Shown here: piece by piece, positions 1 to 9,130 of the stretch
Layout: each line of letters begins with the position of its first letter
Position numbering within the stretch: position 1 is the first letter of the stretch
Assembly: GCF_000176035.2 (NCBI RefSeq)
Contig: NC_015675.1
Span: forward strand, 5,398,001-5,462,000
Direction: 5' to 3'
Length of the DNA: 64,000 nucleotides
DNA from: Mesorhizobium opportunistum WSM2075
GTDB lineage: Bacteria > Pseudomonadota > Alphaproteobacteria > Rhizobiales > Rhizobiaceae
The notes under the pieces: generated by a model
Told to the model about the DNA's origin: nothing
The model's database searches: none
Seen by the model: the letters and a program-made list of their open reading frames with translations, nothing else
Program-made: the position numbers and the translations under genes

Positions 1-139
1 CGGTTCCGAACTTTTTGTCTGGATGGAGCCGGCCCCGCGCCGAGGCGCAAATCAGGCTCCAGCCTGCTGGCCGGGGCGTTTGTCCAATCTAGGGGAAGAT
101 GAGGCGAAAACGTCCGGACCAGCGCGAGGCTAGCCAATA

Positions 140-238
140 ATGCAAATGCCACAAATGGCGAAAGACGTTTTCATGGGCGGCTTTATCGCCTTGGCCAGTG
201 TTGCCGTCAAGTCGCTGATCCCAGGAAAAACGTCATAA
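140..238 (+). CDS. possible 32-residue small hydrophobic protein
   Basis: A short reading frame starts with ATG at 140 and ends with TAA at 238. It has a hydrophobic centre (FMGGFIALASVAV) that could span a membrane once. No strong Shine-Dalgarno sequence precedes it and I do not recognise a family. It may be chance coding in the non-coding stretch at the left edge of the window. Confidence 0.2.
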   Translation: MQMPQMAKDVFMGGFIALASVAVKSLIPGKTS

Positions 239-405
239 AGACGGTGAAGCGCGTCGCTCGATCACGCGGAATCAGGCAGTGAAACATTTTATTAAACATG
301 TCGGCACAGTCATGAAACATTCGCCGGCTAGATCACCAAGCGTCACGATTTGGTCGGAATCAACCATCAAACGCAGACACGAAGACGTTACCAGGGAAGA
401 GAAAG

Positions 406-561
406 ATGCCTCGAAGCAAGCAAGACGCCAACCGCGCCAAGCAACCGGCGCTGGCCAGCCACTATCGCGCAATCGGTCCGGCCGCGATCGTCGCAGCCCT
501 TCTTCACACCGCTAAGAAGAAGAAGCCTGCGCAGAAGATCGTATCGCCCCGCGCGGCCTGA
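406..561 (+). CDS. small basic hypothetical protein (51 aa)
   Basis: ATG at 406 follows a purine-rich site (agggaagagaaag). The product begins MPRSKQDANRAKQPAL, continues with SHYRAIGPAAIVAALLH and ends with a lysine-rich tail (AKKKKPAQK). A basic N-terminus, a short Ala-rich segment (IGPAAIVAALL) and a basic tail fit a small conserved protein of rhizobia of unknown function. The conservation is from memory. It stands alone, with the SOS-associated peptidase convergent downstream. Confidence 0.5.
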   Translation: MPRSKQDANRAKQPALASHYRAIGPAAIVAALLHTAKKKKPAQKIVSPRAA

Positions 562-640
562 AGCGGTACGCGTCCGCCGCAACCGCCGGCGGTCGGGGCG
601 CAAACAGGTGCCTTGAAAATGAAGCCCTCGACGGGCTTGG

Positions 641-1402
641 CTAGAACAGCGTCATCTGACCGTCGTCCGCGCCAGGCTTCTGGCGCCTGACCTTCTCGGG
701 CTCCGGTCCGATCTCGCCCCTCTCCTGAATTTCCGGTCCGGTGTTGGCGACCTTGTTGACGAGGTCGGAAACGGGGATCGCTTCGAAGAAATCAAGCCGC
801 GCCGGCCGCAGCAGGTCGGCGACATCGCGCGGCTCGAGCGTGCGGCAATCCAGCCAGCGGGCGAAATCCCCGGGATCGACGACCACGGGCATCCGGTCGT
901 GGATATGGGCGATGTCGCCATTGGCATTGACGGTCAGGATCGCGCCCGTATCCATTTCCGAGCCGCCCGGCTCGGCATAGGTTTCGATCAGGCCGGCAAA
1001 GGCCACCAACCCGCCATGCCGGGGCCGTATCCAGTAGGGTTGCCCCTTCTTGCCGCCCGTTTGCCGCCACTCGTAGAAGCCGGATGCCGGGACCAAAGCG
1101 CGGCGATGGCGCATGGCCGCCTTGAACGAGGCCTTCTCGATCGCGCCTTCCGAGCGGGCGTTGAACAGCAGCGGGAACTCCCTGGTGTCCTTGACCCAGG
1201 TGGGAATTAGGCCCCAGCGCACCAGCATCGACTGGCGGTCCGGCAGGTTGGAGCCTGGCGCCCGCGGCACCCCGGAGATCGCCATCAGCACTGGCTGCGT
1301 CGGCGCGATGTTGTAGCGCGCCGGAAATTCCTCCAGCTCGGCCAAGCCCAGAAAGGCGGCCGTCTGGTCCGGCGTTGCGGTCAAGGCAAAGCGTCCGCAC
1401 AT
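641..1402 (-). CDS. SOS response-associated peptidase (YedK/HMCES family)
   Basis: This 253-residue protein belongs to the SRAP family, which forms a stable thiazolidine crosslink with abasic sites in single-stranded DNA and so shields them. The start at 1402 was chosen because the product then begins MCGRF, where Cys2 becomes the catalytic N-terminal residue after methionine removal; an in-frame extension upstream to 1600 would bury it. Other family hallmarks are YNIAPTQPV near residue 35, GLIPTWVKD, the NARSE segment, SGFYEWR and HDRMPVV near the C-terminus. It is divergent from the Nudix gene across about 120 bp. Family assignment is secure; any SOS regulation is inferred from the family, since I saw no clear LexA box. 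Confidence 0.9.
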   Translation of the reverse strand: MCGRFALTATPDQTAAFLGLAELEEFPARYNIAPTQPVLMAISGVPRAPGSNLPDRQSMLVRWGLIPTWVKDTREFPLLFNARSEGAIEKASFKAAMRHRRALVPASGFYEWRQTGGKKGQPYWIRPRHGGLVAFAGLIETYAEPGGSEMDTGAILTVNANGDIAHIHDRMPVVVDPGDFARWLDCRTLEPRDVADLLRPARLDFFEAIPVSDLVNKVANTGPEIQERGEIGPEPEKVRRQKPGADDGQMTLF

Positions 1403-1526
1403 GATCGATCGTGCCTCTCGAATGGTTGCGCAAGAAAGTGGCGATGGAACAGCCGCACTGCAACCGCTAAAGCTGTCCGGCACTAGCCGTCCACAGCGGG
1501 CTGCGGCGATCGAACGGTTGGGAGCC

Positions 1527-1961
1527 ATGAACGAACAACGAAAGATACTGCCGGCAGTCTCGGTCGCGGTGGTGCGTGGTGACACCGTGCTCTTGGTCAA
1601 GCGCGCAAGGCCGCCTTCGCAAGGGCTCTACGCCTTTCCGGGCGGCAAGGTCGAGGCCGGCGAGACACTGGAGGTTGCCGCGAAGCGCGAGTTGCTGGAA
1701 GAAACCGGTTTGCACGCCGCCGGTTTTCGCCCGCTTCGGGAAATCCATATCGACGGCAGGGATGAGAGCCATCCGGTCGACTACCGCCTCACGGTCTTCG
1801 GCGCCGCTTATGCCGGCGGCGAGGCAGTGGCCAGCGACGACGCCGAGACGGCCGCGTTCTACACGCTCAGTGAGATGGCGGCGTTGCCGCTCGCCGGTTC
1901 GGTGTTCGCGGTGGCACAGGATCTGCTGGGTCGACCCGACGGTTCCCCTGCAAGCCGCTGA
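1527..1961 (+). CDS. Nudix hydrolase
   Basis: A 144-residue Nudix protein. The box GX5EX7REXXEEXG is complete at about residues 40-61 (GGKVEAGETLEVAAKRELLE followed by ETG), so the Mg-binding glutamates are present. The family hydrolyses nucleoside diphosphates linked to another moiety; this short form resembles ADP-ribose pyrophosphatase or MutT-like enzymes, and the substrate cannot be told from sequence. The start at 1527 (MNEQRKILPAVSVAVV) was chosen because the Nudix fold begins right after it; an in-frame extension to 1401 would overlap the divergent peptidase gene. Confidence 0.88.
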   Translation: MNEQRKILPAVSVAVVRGDTVLLVKRARPPSQGLYAFPGGKVEAGETLEVAAKRELLEETGLHAAGFRPLREIHIDGRDESHPVDYRLTVFGAAYAGGEAVASDDAETAAFYTLSEMAALPLAGSVFAVAQDLLGRPDGSPASR

Positions 1962-2023
1962 AATCCGCCACCGTCCCGCTGGAAACGCCTTGCAGGCGAC
2001 AAATTGTTTGGCCAGATAGACGT

Positions 2024-2401
2024 ATGAGCCGCACTTCCCTTCTCGTCGTTTTGTGCCTTGCCGCCAGCACGGGCCTAGCGGTGCGGCCGGCATTGAGCGC
2101 GGAGGCGCCGTTCGAGCCTGGCTTGATGCGGCTGGCCGAGGTTTTGGGATCGCTGCATTTCCTGCGTAATCTGTGTGGCGAGAAGGGCGACCAGTGGCGC
2201 GTCGAGATGGAAAAACTGCTCGATTCGGAAAATCCGGATGCCGAACGGCGCGCCCGCTTCATCGCCAGCTTCAATCGCGGCTACCGCTCTTTCGGCGGTA
2301 CCTATACGCAATGCACCGCATCAGCCACAGAAGCCATCAGCCGTTACATGAAGGAAGGCGAGACGCTGACGCGTGACATCGCCTCGCGCTACGGCAACTA
2401 G
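2024..2401 (+). CDS. TIGR02301 (DUF2385) family secreted protein
   Basis: A 125-residue protein with an N-terminal signal peptide (MSRTSLLVVLCLAAS, probable cleavage near ALSAEA at residues 24-27), so it should be periplasmic. The mature part has the family's LRNLCG segment, ending in a conserved Cys, the RARFIASFNRGYRSFGGTY stretch and a second Cys (YTQC), which may form a disulfide. The family is restricted to alphaproteobacteria and has no known function. It lies 62 bp downstream of the Nudix gene on the same strand and may be co-transcribed. Confidence 0.8.
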   Translation: MSRTSLLVVLCLAASTGLAVRPALSAEAPFEPGLMRLAEVLGSLHFLRNLCGEKGDQWRVEMEKLLDSENPDAERRARFIASFNRGYRSFGGTYTQCTASATEAISRYMKEGETLTRDIASRYGN

Positions 2402-2810
2402 GGCAATTCCGGGAAAAGTGTGATGCGGTTTTCCAGGGACAACGGGGAAGCTCTCCAGGCGTCCATCAACAGATATCCGGGCAGCTGAGAGCGGCGCCGG
2501 GCATATCCGGCTTGTGCCAGCCAGTGTCTTGGTGCAATCCTGATGTTGCACTTCTGCAACAACGTTAATCAAACGTTAGCGCACAAATGTGGAATTAACT
2601 CAAACTGAAGGTTTTCACCCCGCAGGCCGGCCTAATCGGCTAAGTTTGATCCGAGTTGAATGCAACTTCGCCAGGCGCAGTCGCCCCTTTGTAAAGCGCG
2701 ATCAAAAAAATGTCGTATTTACAAATACTTACTTAGGGCTGCGTGTAAAACGGAACAGATCAAGCCTGATTCACACAGATGGATCGCCGCTTGAAAGGGT
2801 GGACATCGCT
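2402..2810. other. non-coding stretch with a relic palindromic repeat
   Basis: A 409-base gap with no convincing gene. Its first 40 bases contain GGAAAA (2412-2417) and TTTTCC (2429-2434) around an 11-base loop, flanked by CAATTCC. This looks like a decayed copy of the rhizobial hairpin repeats seen elsewhere in the window. The remainder is AT-richer than its surroundings, with an A-rich tract near 2703-2725, and probably holds the promoter of the gene at 2811. Confidence 0.4.
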
Positions 2811-3068
2811 ATGGAACATGGTGTCAACGACATCGACGCGCTGGTCAGGGAAGAAAAGCGCCTGACGGCGGTGGAGAGCCACAGCGAAGCTTGGGCGGAA
2901 GGCCTTTCGGCCGGCATCGAGCCCGAGATCATTGCCGAGGCGGCGCTTGAGACCGCATTTGGTGAAATGTTGCGCGCCAACGGCGAGACATCGGCCCTTG
3001 CCCTGCTCGACCGCATGCGCGAGAAGGTGATTGCTGGCGCCTTCGAACCCGAGCGGCTGCGGCACTGA
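2811..3068 (+). CDS. hypothetical acidic protein (85 aa)
   Basis: ATG at 2811 opens an 85-residue, Glu/Ala-rich, predicted all-helical protein (MEHGVNDIDALVREEKRL at the start). Upstream in-frame codons run back to 2589 but through AT-rich sequence of non-coding character, so the internal ATG is preferred. It has no signal peptide or membrane segment and I do not recognise a family. The next gene starts 70 bases downstream on the same strand. Confidence 0.5.
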   Translation: MEHGVNDIDALVREEKRLTAVESHSEAWAEGLSAGIEPEIIAEAALETAFGEMLRANGETSALALLDRMREKVIAGAFEPERLRH

Positions 3069-3138
3069 ACCGATATCAGGTTCTTTGACCATCAAGTGTC
3101 GTTCGGGCATCATGCCCGGAAGCAGGGAGATACGGGCA

Positions 3139-3924
3139 GTGAATTTTCCGATGTCAGGCAAGCCGAAGGGCTTGGTCCTTTACATCCGTATCGCTGCTTG
3201 CTGTGCCGCGTTTACACTGGTGGCTTGTCTTGAGAGCAGCCCTGCCCATGCGTTGAGCCAGATCCAGCGCGAAGAGCTTCCGTCCCCTGTCACGCCGCCG
3301 ACGGATAGCGACAGTTCGGCGCCCGGAAGTACAGTCCCGATGCCGGATCCCGTGGGAACGCCTTCGACCAGCCAGCCGGCTGCTCCGGCCGCGGCGGAAC
3401 CCGACAGCCCATCGGATGGCAGCAGCAACAGGCCGCGTGTCGACCCCGAAGCGCCCCTGCCGGAGGTGGTGTACGACCTCGCCAAGCTGCCCGAGCCCGT
3501 GCGGCGCATGCACGACCTGATTATCGAGGCTTGCAGGACCGGCGACATCGAAAAGCTCAGGCCATTGATCGGCAAGGGCGACAGCATGACCCAGCTGTCG
3601 CTGACCGACATCGACGGCGACGCCATCGCCTTCCTCAAGGGGCTCTCCGGCGACCCGGACGGCCAGGAAATCCTGGCCATTCTGGAAGAAGTGCTCAGCG
3701 CCGGCTATGTCCATGTCGATGCCGGAACACCGCAGGAACTCTATGTCTGGCCGTATTTCTTCGCGCTGCCGCTCGACAAGCTCGACGCCAAGCAGCGGGT
3801 CGAGCTGTTCAAGATCGTCACCGCCGGCGATTTCGACGACATGAAGCAGTTCGGCGCCTACATCTTCTACCGCGTCGGCATCACGCCCGCCGGGCAGTGG
3901 ACCTTCTTCGTCGCCGGGGATTGA
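3139..3924 (+). CDS. hypothetical secreted protein with Pro/Ser-rich linker
   Basis: About 261 residues if the GTG at 3139 is used; that codon follows AGGGAGA at suitable distance, whereas the ATG at 3151 has no visible ribosome binding site. The N-terminus holds a hydrophobic segment (IRIAACCAAFTLVACLE) that could be a signal peptide, possibly a lipoprotein signal because VACLE resembles a lipobox. A low-complexity Pro/Ser/Ala region of about 80 residues follows. The C-terminal half, from VVYDLAKLPEPVRRMHDLI, is a well-ordered domain. I recognise no named family. It probably sits in the periplasm or envelope and is convergent with pyrC. Confidence 0.65.
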   Translation: MNFPMSGKPKGLVLYIRIAACCAAFTLVACLESSPAHALSQIQREELPSPVTPPTDSDSSAPGSTVPMPDPVGTPSTSQPAAPAAAEPDSPSDGSSNRPRVDPEAPLPEVVYDLAKLPEPVRRMHDLIIEACRTGDIEKLRPLIGKGDSMTQLSLTDIDGDAIAFLKGLSGDPDGQEILAILEEVLSAGYVHVDAGTPQELYVWPYFFALPLDKLDAKQRVELFKIVTAGDFDDMKQFGAYIFYRVGITPAGQWTFFVAGD

Positions 3925-4010
3925 GCGGGCCTACCCTCCCCAGGGAACGGTCGCCATGGAACAGCCGGGCAGGTATGGCGCCGCCACTAACCGGGCCCTT
4001 CGGTCCGAGC

Positions 4011-5342
4011 CTATGCCGGCAGCGCCTCGGAAAACTCGACGGGCCTGCCCTGGCTTGGTGTGACGATTTCGCCTTCCCACATGATGCGGCGACCGCGAAT
4101 GACGGTGCCGACCGGCCAGCCGGTGACCTGCTTGCCGTCATAGGGTGTCCAGCCGGCCTTCGAACCGGCCTGCGCGTTGGTGATGGTTTCGCGCCGCTTC
4201 ATGTCGACGATGGTGAAGTCGGCGTCATAGCCGGCGGCGATGCGGCCTTTTCCAGCCATGCCGAAGATACGCAGCGGGCCGTGGCTGGACAGGTCGACGA
4301 AGCGCTGCAGCGTCAGCCGGCCGGCATTGACGTGGTCGAGCATGACCGGCACCAGCGTCTGTACGCCAGTCATGCCCGAGGGCGAAGCTGGATAGGTTTT
4401 TGCCTTTTCGGCCAGTGTGTGGGGCGCGTGGTCGGAGCCGAGCACGTCGACGATGCTTTGCGCGATGCCATGCCAGACGCCGTCGCGGTGGCGCGCGGCC
4501 CGTACGGGCGGGTTCATCTGGATCAGCGTGCCGAGCCGCGCATAGTCGTCGGCGCTCAGCGTCAGATGGTGCGGCGTCGCCTCGCAGGTCGCGACATCCT
4601 TGTGCCGTTCGAGGAACAGGATCTCCTCGGCGGTCGAAATGTGCAGGACATGGATGCGGGCGCGAACGCTGCGCGCAACGCGCACCAGCCGCTCGGTGCA
4701 GCGCAAGGCGGCGATCTCGTCACGCCAGACCGGATGCGATGACGGGTCGCCCTCGATGCGTTCGCCAAGGCGCTCACGCAGCCGGAACTCATCCTCCGAG
4801 TGAAAGGCCGCACGGCGGCGGGTATTTCGCAGGATCGAGGCGACGCCTTCATCATCCTCGACCAGCAGATCGCCGGTTGACGATCCCATGAAGACCTTTA
4901 TGCCCGCCGCGCCGGGCAACCGCTCAAGTTCGCCAACATCCTTGGCGTTGTCGCGTGTACCGCCGACCCAGAACGCAAAATCGCAATGCATGCGGCCACT
5001 GCCGCGCCGAACCTTGTCGGCAAGCGTTGCCTCGCTGGTGGTCAACGGATTGGTGTTGGGCATCTCGAATACGGCTGTGACGCCGCCGAGCACCGCTGCC
5101 CGCGAGCCGGTTTCCAGATCTTCCTTGTGCTCCAGTCCGGGCTCGCGAAAATGCACCTGGCTGTCGACGACGCCCGGCAGGATGTGCAGGCCACGGCAGT
5201 CGATCGTTTCGCCGGCCGAGGCTTGGCCGAGATCGCCTATCGCGGCGATGCGCCCGCCCTTGACGCCGATGTCGCGCAGCCCCTCGCCGTCATGGTTGAC
5301 CACAGTGCCGCCTGTCAGGATGAGGTCGTAGGTCATGGTCAT
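4011..5342 (-). CDS. pyrC: dihydroorotase
   Basis: A 443-residue class I dihydroorotase of the amidohydrolase superfamily, interconverting N-carbamoyl-L-aspartate and dihydroorotate in pyrimidine synthesis. Visible hallmarks: the metal-binding HFREPG motif at residues 64-69, FEMPNTNP, GIKVFMGSSTGDLLV (containing the usual carbamylated lysine region), HISTAEE, CEATPHHL, and DVLGSDHAPH with the catalytic Asp. The start at 5342 (MTMTYDLILTGG) was chosen because the fold begins there; a second ATG lies at 5336. pyrE is in this window 24 kb away, so the pathway genes are dispersed. An allantoinase or hydantoinase is less likely given the HFREPG and PNTNP signatures. Confidence 0.88.
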   Translation of the reverse strand: MTMTYDLILTGGTVVNHDGEGLRDIGVKGGRIAAIGDLGQASAGETIDCRGLHILPGVVDSQVHFREPGLEHKEDLETGSRAAVLGGVTAVFEMPNTNPLTTSEATLADKVRRGSGRMHCDFAFWVGGTRDNAKDVGELERLPGAAGIKVFMGSSTGDLLVEDDEGVASILRNTRRRAAFHSEDEFRLRERLGERIEGDPSSHPVWRDEIAALRCTERLVRVARSVRARIHVLHISTAEEILFLERHKDVATCEATPHHLTLSADDYARLGTLIQMNPPVRAARHRDGVWHGIAQSIVDVLGSDHAPHTLAEKAKTYPASPSGMTGVQTLVPVMLDHVNAGRLTLQRFVDLSSHGPLRIFGMAGKGRIAAGYDADFTIVDMKRRETITNAQAGSKAGWTPYDGKQVTGWPVGTVIRGRRIMWEGEIVTPSQGRPVEFSEALPA

Positions 5343-5417
5343 GCTCTCTTGCGGGGGGAGTGCCAGCGGCTTACGTAATGGCCAACCGTTTTGCAAGATC
5401 AGGCTTTCATTCGCCCC

Positions 5418-6278
5418 ATGCCCTTTACCCTGCTGAAAGACCGCGCGCTGATTTCCGTCTCGGGCCCGGATGCCGAGCACTTCCTGCAGAACATCCTTAC
5501 CACCGACCTCGATGTGCTGGGTGAAAGCGAAGCAAAACCGGGCGCGCTGTTGACGCCGCAAGGCAAGATCCTGTTCGACTTCCTGATCTCGCGTGCCGGT
5601 GAAAACGCCCTTCGGCTCGAATGCCGTGCCGATATCTCGGATGATTTCGTTCGCCGGCTGATGCTCTACAAGCTTCGCGCCAAGGTCGAGATTGCCAAGC
5701 CAGAACAGGCACTTGTCTCTGTTGCATGGGGAAAAGAGTCAATCGCCTTACAAAGTGATTCAACCGCAGTCGCCGACAGGCGCTTTGGTGGCGAGAGCGT
5801 CACACGCTCCTATGCCGGCGCTGCGCAAGCCGACGATGGCGCCGCATGGCAGACCTTCCGCATCGCCCACGGCATTGCCGAAAGCGGGGCCGACTATGCG
5901 CTCGGCGATGCTTTCCCGCACGACGTGCTGCTCGACGAGACAGGCGGCGTCGGCTTCAGGAAGGGCTGCTATGTCGGCCAGGAAGTCGTCTCGCGCATGC
6001 AGCATCGCGGCACGGCCAGGCGGCGTGTGTTGATTGTCCAGTCCGAGCTTCCCTTGCCCGTCGCGGGCACCGAACTGACCGTCGAGGGACGGCCGGTCGG
6101 CGCGCTCGGCTCAAGTGCTGGCACAACCGGGCTTGCCATCGCGCGCATCGACAGGGTCAAGGCGGCGCTGGACGCCGGCCGGCCGATTCTGGCGGGCGAC
6201 GTGCCGGTGACGCTAATCATCCCCACCTGGGCCAAATTCAGTTTCCCGCAGGAAACCGTCGGCGCGGAGGAAGCCTGA
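5418..6278 (+). CDS. ygfZ: folate-binding YgfZ-type protein
   Basis: A 286-residue member of the GcvT-like folate-binding family (YgfZ/IBA57), which uses tetrahydrofolate to help assemble or repair iron-sulfur enzymes. The family motif KGCYVGQEV is present, with the invariant Cys, near residue 185. The N-terminal portion (LISVSGPDAEHFLQNILTTD) matches the GcvT fold. The start at 5418 (MPFTLLKDRALI) was preferred to an ATG or other start 27 bases upstream because homologous proteins begin there. The stop overlaps the next gene's start in TGATG, so the two are translationally coupled. Confidence 0.87.
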   Translation: MPFTLLKDRALISVSGPDAEHFLQNILTTDLDVLGESEAKPGALLTPQGKILFDFLISRAGENALRLECRADISDDFVRRLMLYKLRAKVEIAKPEQALVSVAWGKESIALQSDSTAVADRRFGGESVTRSYAGAAQADDGAAWQTFRIAHGIAESGADYALGDAFPHDVLLDETGGVGFRKGCYVGQEVVSRMQHRGTARRRVLIVQSELPLPVAGTELTVEGRPVGALGSSAGTTGLAIARIDRVKAALDAGRPILAGDVPVTLIIPTWAKFSFPQETVGAEEA

Positions 6279-6913
6279 TGGCGGCGGACCGCACCGGCGC
6301 GCCGCCACGCGCCTGGCAGCGCATGCTGTCCGGCCGCCGGCTTGACCTGCTCGACCCATCGCCGCTCGACATAGAGGTTTCGGACATTGCCCATGGGCTC
6401 GCCCGCGTTGCCCGATGGAACGGCCAGACCAGCGGCGAGCATGCCTTTTCGGTCGCCCAGCATTCGCTGCTGGTGGAGGCGCTGTTCAACGAACTGATGC
6501 CCACGGCTTCGGCCGACGACCGGCTGGCGGCGCTGCTGCACGATGCGCCCGAATATGTCATCGGCGACATGATCTCGCCGTTCAAGTCGGTGATGGGCGG
6601 CAGCTACAAGGACTGCGAATTGCGCTTGCAGCGCGCCATCCATCTGCGCTTCTCGCTGCCTCCCGACCTGGCCGCGGGGTTGCGCAAGGAAATCAAGCGC
6701 GCCGACCAGATCGCCGCCTATTTCGAGGCAACGCTGCTCGCCGGCTTTTCGACCGCCGAGGCAACGGAGTTCTTCGGCCGCCCGCGCGGTTTTTCCGCCG
6801 AGCGTTTCGATTTCGCACCGCGTTCGGTGACCTGGGCACAGAATGCCTTCCTGAAGCGGTTTTCGGCGATCGAAAAATCGCGGCATCAGGCCCCGGCACC
6901 CGCGATAGGGTAG
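6278..6913 (+). CDS. HD-domain phosphohydrolase (YfbR-like)
   Basis: A 211-residue HD-superfamily metal-dependent phosphohydrolase. The sequence has SGEHAFSVAQHSLLV, then the HD doublet in ALLHDAPEYVIGDM, and a distal Asp in IKRADQIAAYFEA, giving the H...HD...D metal ligands. YfbR-type enzymes remove the 5' phosphate of deoxynucleotides; this substrate is a family inference. ATG at 6278 overlaps the ygfZ stop by one base, and the pairing with ygfZ is recurrent in rhizobia as far as I recall. Confidence 0.8.
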   Translation: MAADRTGAPPRAWQRMLSGRRLDLLDPSPLDIEVSDIAHGLARVARWNGQTSGEHAFSVAQHSLLVEALFNELMPTASADDRLAALLHDAPEYVIGDMISPFKSVMGGSYKDCELRLQRAIHLRFSLPPDLAAGLRKEIKRADQIAAYFEATLLAGFSTAEATEFFGRPRGFSAERFDFAPRSVTWAQNAFLKRFSAIEKSRHQAPAPAIG

Positions 6914-6948
6914 AAAACGCTAAATTAACCGGAAGCGTCAACAGTGTG

Positions 6949-9120
6949 ATGTTCGATCACGCACCGCAGGCGCGCCCCATGCCCGTCGTGGACGTCAAGG
7001 ATGGTTCGATCGTCCCGGAACGGGCGGCCGAAGGCATGGAACGCTCACGCCGCATGGAAGACGAACTGCGCGAACAGAACGAACGCTTTTCGGCTGCTGT
7101 CGGGAACATGTCGCATGGGCTTTGCATGTTCGACGCCGACGAGCGCATGATCATCTGCAACGGCAACTATATCGACATCTTCTGCCTCGACGCCAAGGTG
7201 GTGCGGCCCGGCATCTCTTTCATCGACATCCTGCGGCACAGCGTCGACATCGGCATCGCCTCGCAAAGCGCCAACGAGCTCTACGCCATCCGCAAGCCCT
7301 ATATCGACCAGGCAAAACCCTCGACCTACGAGGAGGCGCTGGCGGACGGCCGCATCATCCGCATCTCGCACCGTCCGCTGGCCTCGGGCGGCTGGGTCTC
7401 GATCTACGAGGACATCACCGAACAGCGGCGCGCCGAGCAGGATCTGAAGGAACAGCATCGCCGCTTCGACGCAGCACTCGCCAACATGTCGCAAGGCCTG
7501 CTGATGTACGACGCCGACGGCAAGATGATCGTGCGCAACGAGCGTTTTCTGGAGCTTTTCAAGGTCAAGGCAGCGGATTTCCCGCTTGGAACGACGCATC
7601 GCGACGCACTCGAACGCTTGCTGGAACTCGGCATCTATACGCAGATCGACGTCGACAGCGAAGTTGCCAAGACCGAAGCCTGCCGGCGCGCGGGAAAAAT
7701 CCATTCGGCCTATCGGCATCTTGCCGACGGCAGGACGATCCTGGTCACACGCCGGCCGATGAGCGGCGGCGGCTGGGTGGCGACTTTCGACGACGTCACC
7801 GAGCGCCGCCGCACCGAAGAGCGCATGACCCATCTTGCGCATCACGACACGCTGACCGGGCTGCCCAACCGCTCGATGTTTCGCGAACGGCTCGACTTTG
7901 CGCTGGAGGACGCGGCCGCGACGCCCTTGGCGGTTTTCTCGCTCGATCTCGACCGCTTCAAGGCGATCAACGACACCTGGGGGCACCCGGCCGGCGATTG
8001 GCTGCTGAAATGCGTCGCCGAGAGGCTGCAGCGTTGCCTGCGCAATGAAACAGACATTGTCGCGCGCTTCGGCGGTGACGAGTTCGTCGTCATGCAGTCC
8101 AATTTCAAGGGCATTGCCAATGCCGAGAAAATGGCGAAGCGCATCGTCGAGGCGATTTCAAAACCGTTCCGCGACGAGAACCGGGACATGCATGTCGGCA
8201 TCAGCCTGGGCATCGCCGTTTTCCCCGACGACGGCAGGGACGCCGATGCGCTGTTGAAGAACGCCGATACGGCGCTCTATCGGGCGAAGAGCGAAGGACG
8301 AAACCTTTATCGCTTCTTCGAACCCGAAATGGACGCCATGGTGCAGACCCGCCGGGCGCTTGAAGTCGACCTAGAGACAGCGTTGCCGCGTCAGGAATTG
8401 GATCTCGATTTCCAGCCCATCATGAACATCGCCTCCGGCGAGATCACCGGCGCCGAGGCCTTGATGCGCTGGCATTCCCCGGCCCGAGGGACGGTCGCGC
8501 CGGACCAATTCATTCCGGTCGCCGAGGACACCGGACTGATCGTGCCGCTCGGCGAGTGGGCACTGAGGAAGGCCTGCGCGGCGGCGGCCGGCTGGCCGCC
8601 GGGTTTGCGTATCGCGGTCAACGTCTCGGCCGTGCAGCTCAGAAGCGACGGGTTTGCCCGCAGCGTCATCTCGGCACTGGCTTTTTCTGGGGTGTCGGCC
8701 GGCCAGTTGGAACTGGAAATCACTGAAACCGTGCTGATGGACGAGAGCAAAGCCGTCCTGAAGGCGCTGCGGCAGTTGCGCGACCTCGGCATCCGCATCG
8801 CGCTGGACGATTTCGGCACCGGCTATTCCTCGCTCGGCTACCTCAGGCGATTCCCGGTCGACAAGATCAAGATCGACCGTTCATTCATCCGCGACCTCGG
8901 CAATCGCGACACGGCGGCGATCGTTCGCACCATTATCGGGCTCGGTACGGAGCTTGGCATCGTCGTCACGGCCGAGGGCGTCGAGACGGAGGTGCAACTC
9001 GACATGCTGCGCCACAATGGTTGCACGGAGGCGCAGGGTTATCTGATCGGCGTGCCGTCGAAGGCGGCGGACATCCAGCGCCTGTTGAAGTCGCGTGCAC
9101 CTCGCAGCCAGGCGGGCTGA
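6949..9120 (+). CDS. PAS-PAS-GGDEF-EAL cyclic-di-GMP signalling protein
   Basis: A 723-residue cytoplasmic protein with no membrane segment. A coiled stretch near residues 25-45 leads into two PAS-like domains (NMSHGLCMFDADERMI near residue 53 and NMSQGLLMYDADGKMI near 180). Next come a diguanylate cyclase domain with an intact GGDEF motif at residues 375-379, and a phosphodiesterase domain with EAL at 503-505 and DDFGTGYSSL at about 620. Both catalytic signatures look intact, so it may make or degrade c-di-GMP depending on the PAS input. The start is ambiguous: GTG at 6946 and ATG at 6949 are adjacent, after GGAAG at 6931. It lies 35 bases downstream of the HD gene and could share its transcript. 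Confidence 0.9.
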   Translation: MFDHAPQARPMPVVDVKDGSIVPERAAEGMERSRRMEDELREQNERFSAAVGNMSHGLCMFDADERMIICNGNYIDIFCLDAKVVRPGISFIDILRHSVDIGIASQSANELYAIRKPYIDQAKPSTYEEALADGRIIRISHRPLASGGWVSIYEDITEQRRAEQDLKEQHRRFDAALANMSQGLLMYDADGKMIVRNERFLELFKVKAADFPLGTTHRDALERLLELGIYTQIDVDSEVAKTEACRRAGKIHSAYRHLADGRTILVTRRPMSGGGWVATFDDVTERRRTEERMTHLAHHDTLTGLPNRSMFRERLDFALEDAAATPLAVFSLDLDRFKAINDTWGHPAGDWLLKCVAERLQRCLRNETDIVARFGGDEFVVMQSNFKGIANAEKMAKRIVEAISKPFRDENRDMHVGISLGIAVFPDDGRDADALLKNADTALYRAKSEGRNLYRFFEPEMDAMVQTRRALEVDLETALPRQELDLDFQPIMNIASGEITGAEALMRWHSPARGTVAPDQFIPVAEDTGLIVPLGEWALRKACAAAAGWPPGLRIAVNVSAVQLRSDGFARSVISALAFSGVSAGQLELEITETVLMDESKAVLKALRQLRDLGIRIALDDFGTGYSSLGYLRRFPVDKIKIDRSFIRDLGNRDTAAIVRTIIGLGTELGIVVTAEGVETEVQLDMLRHNGCTEAQGYLIGVPSKAADIQRLLKSRAPRSQAG

Positions 9121-9130
9121 GACACGCCGC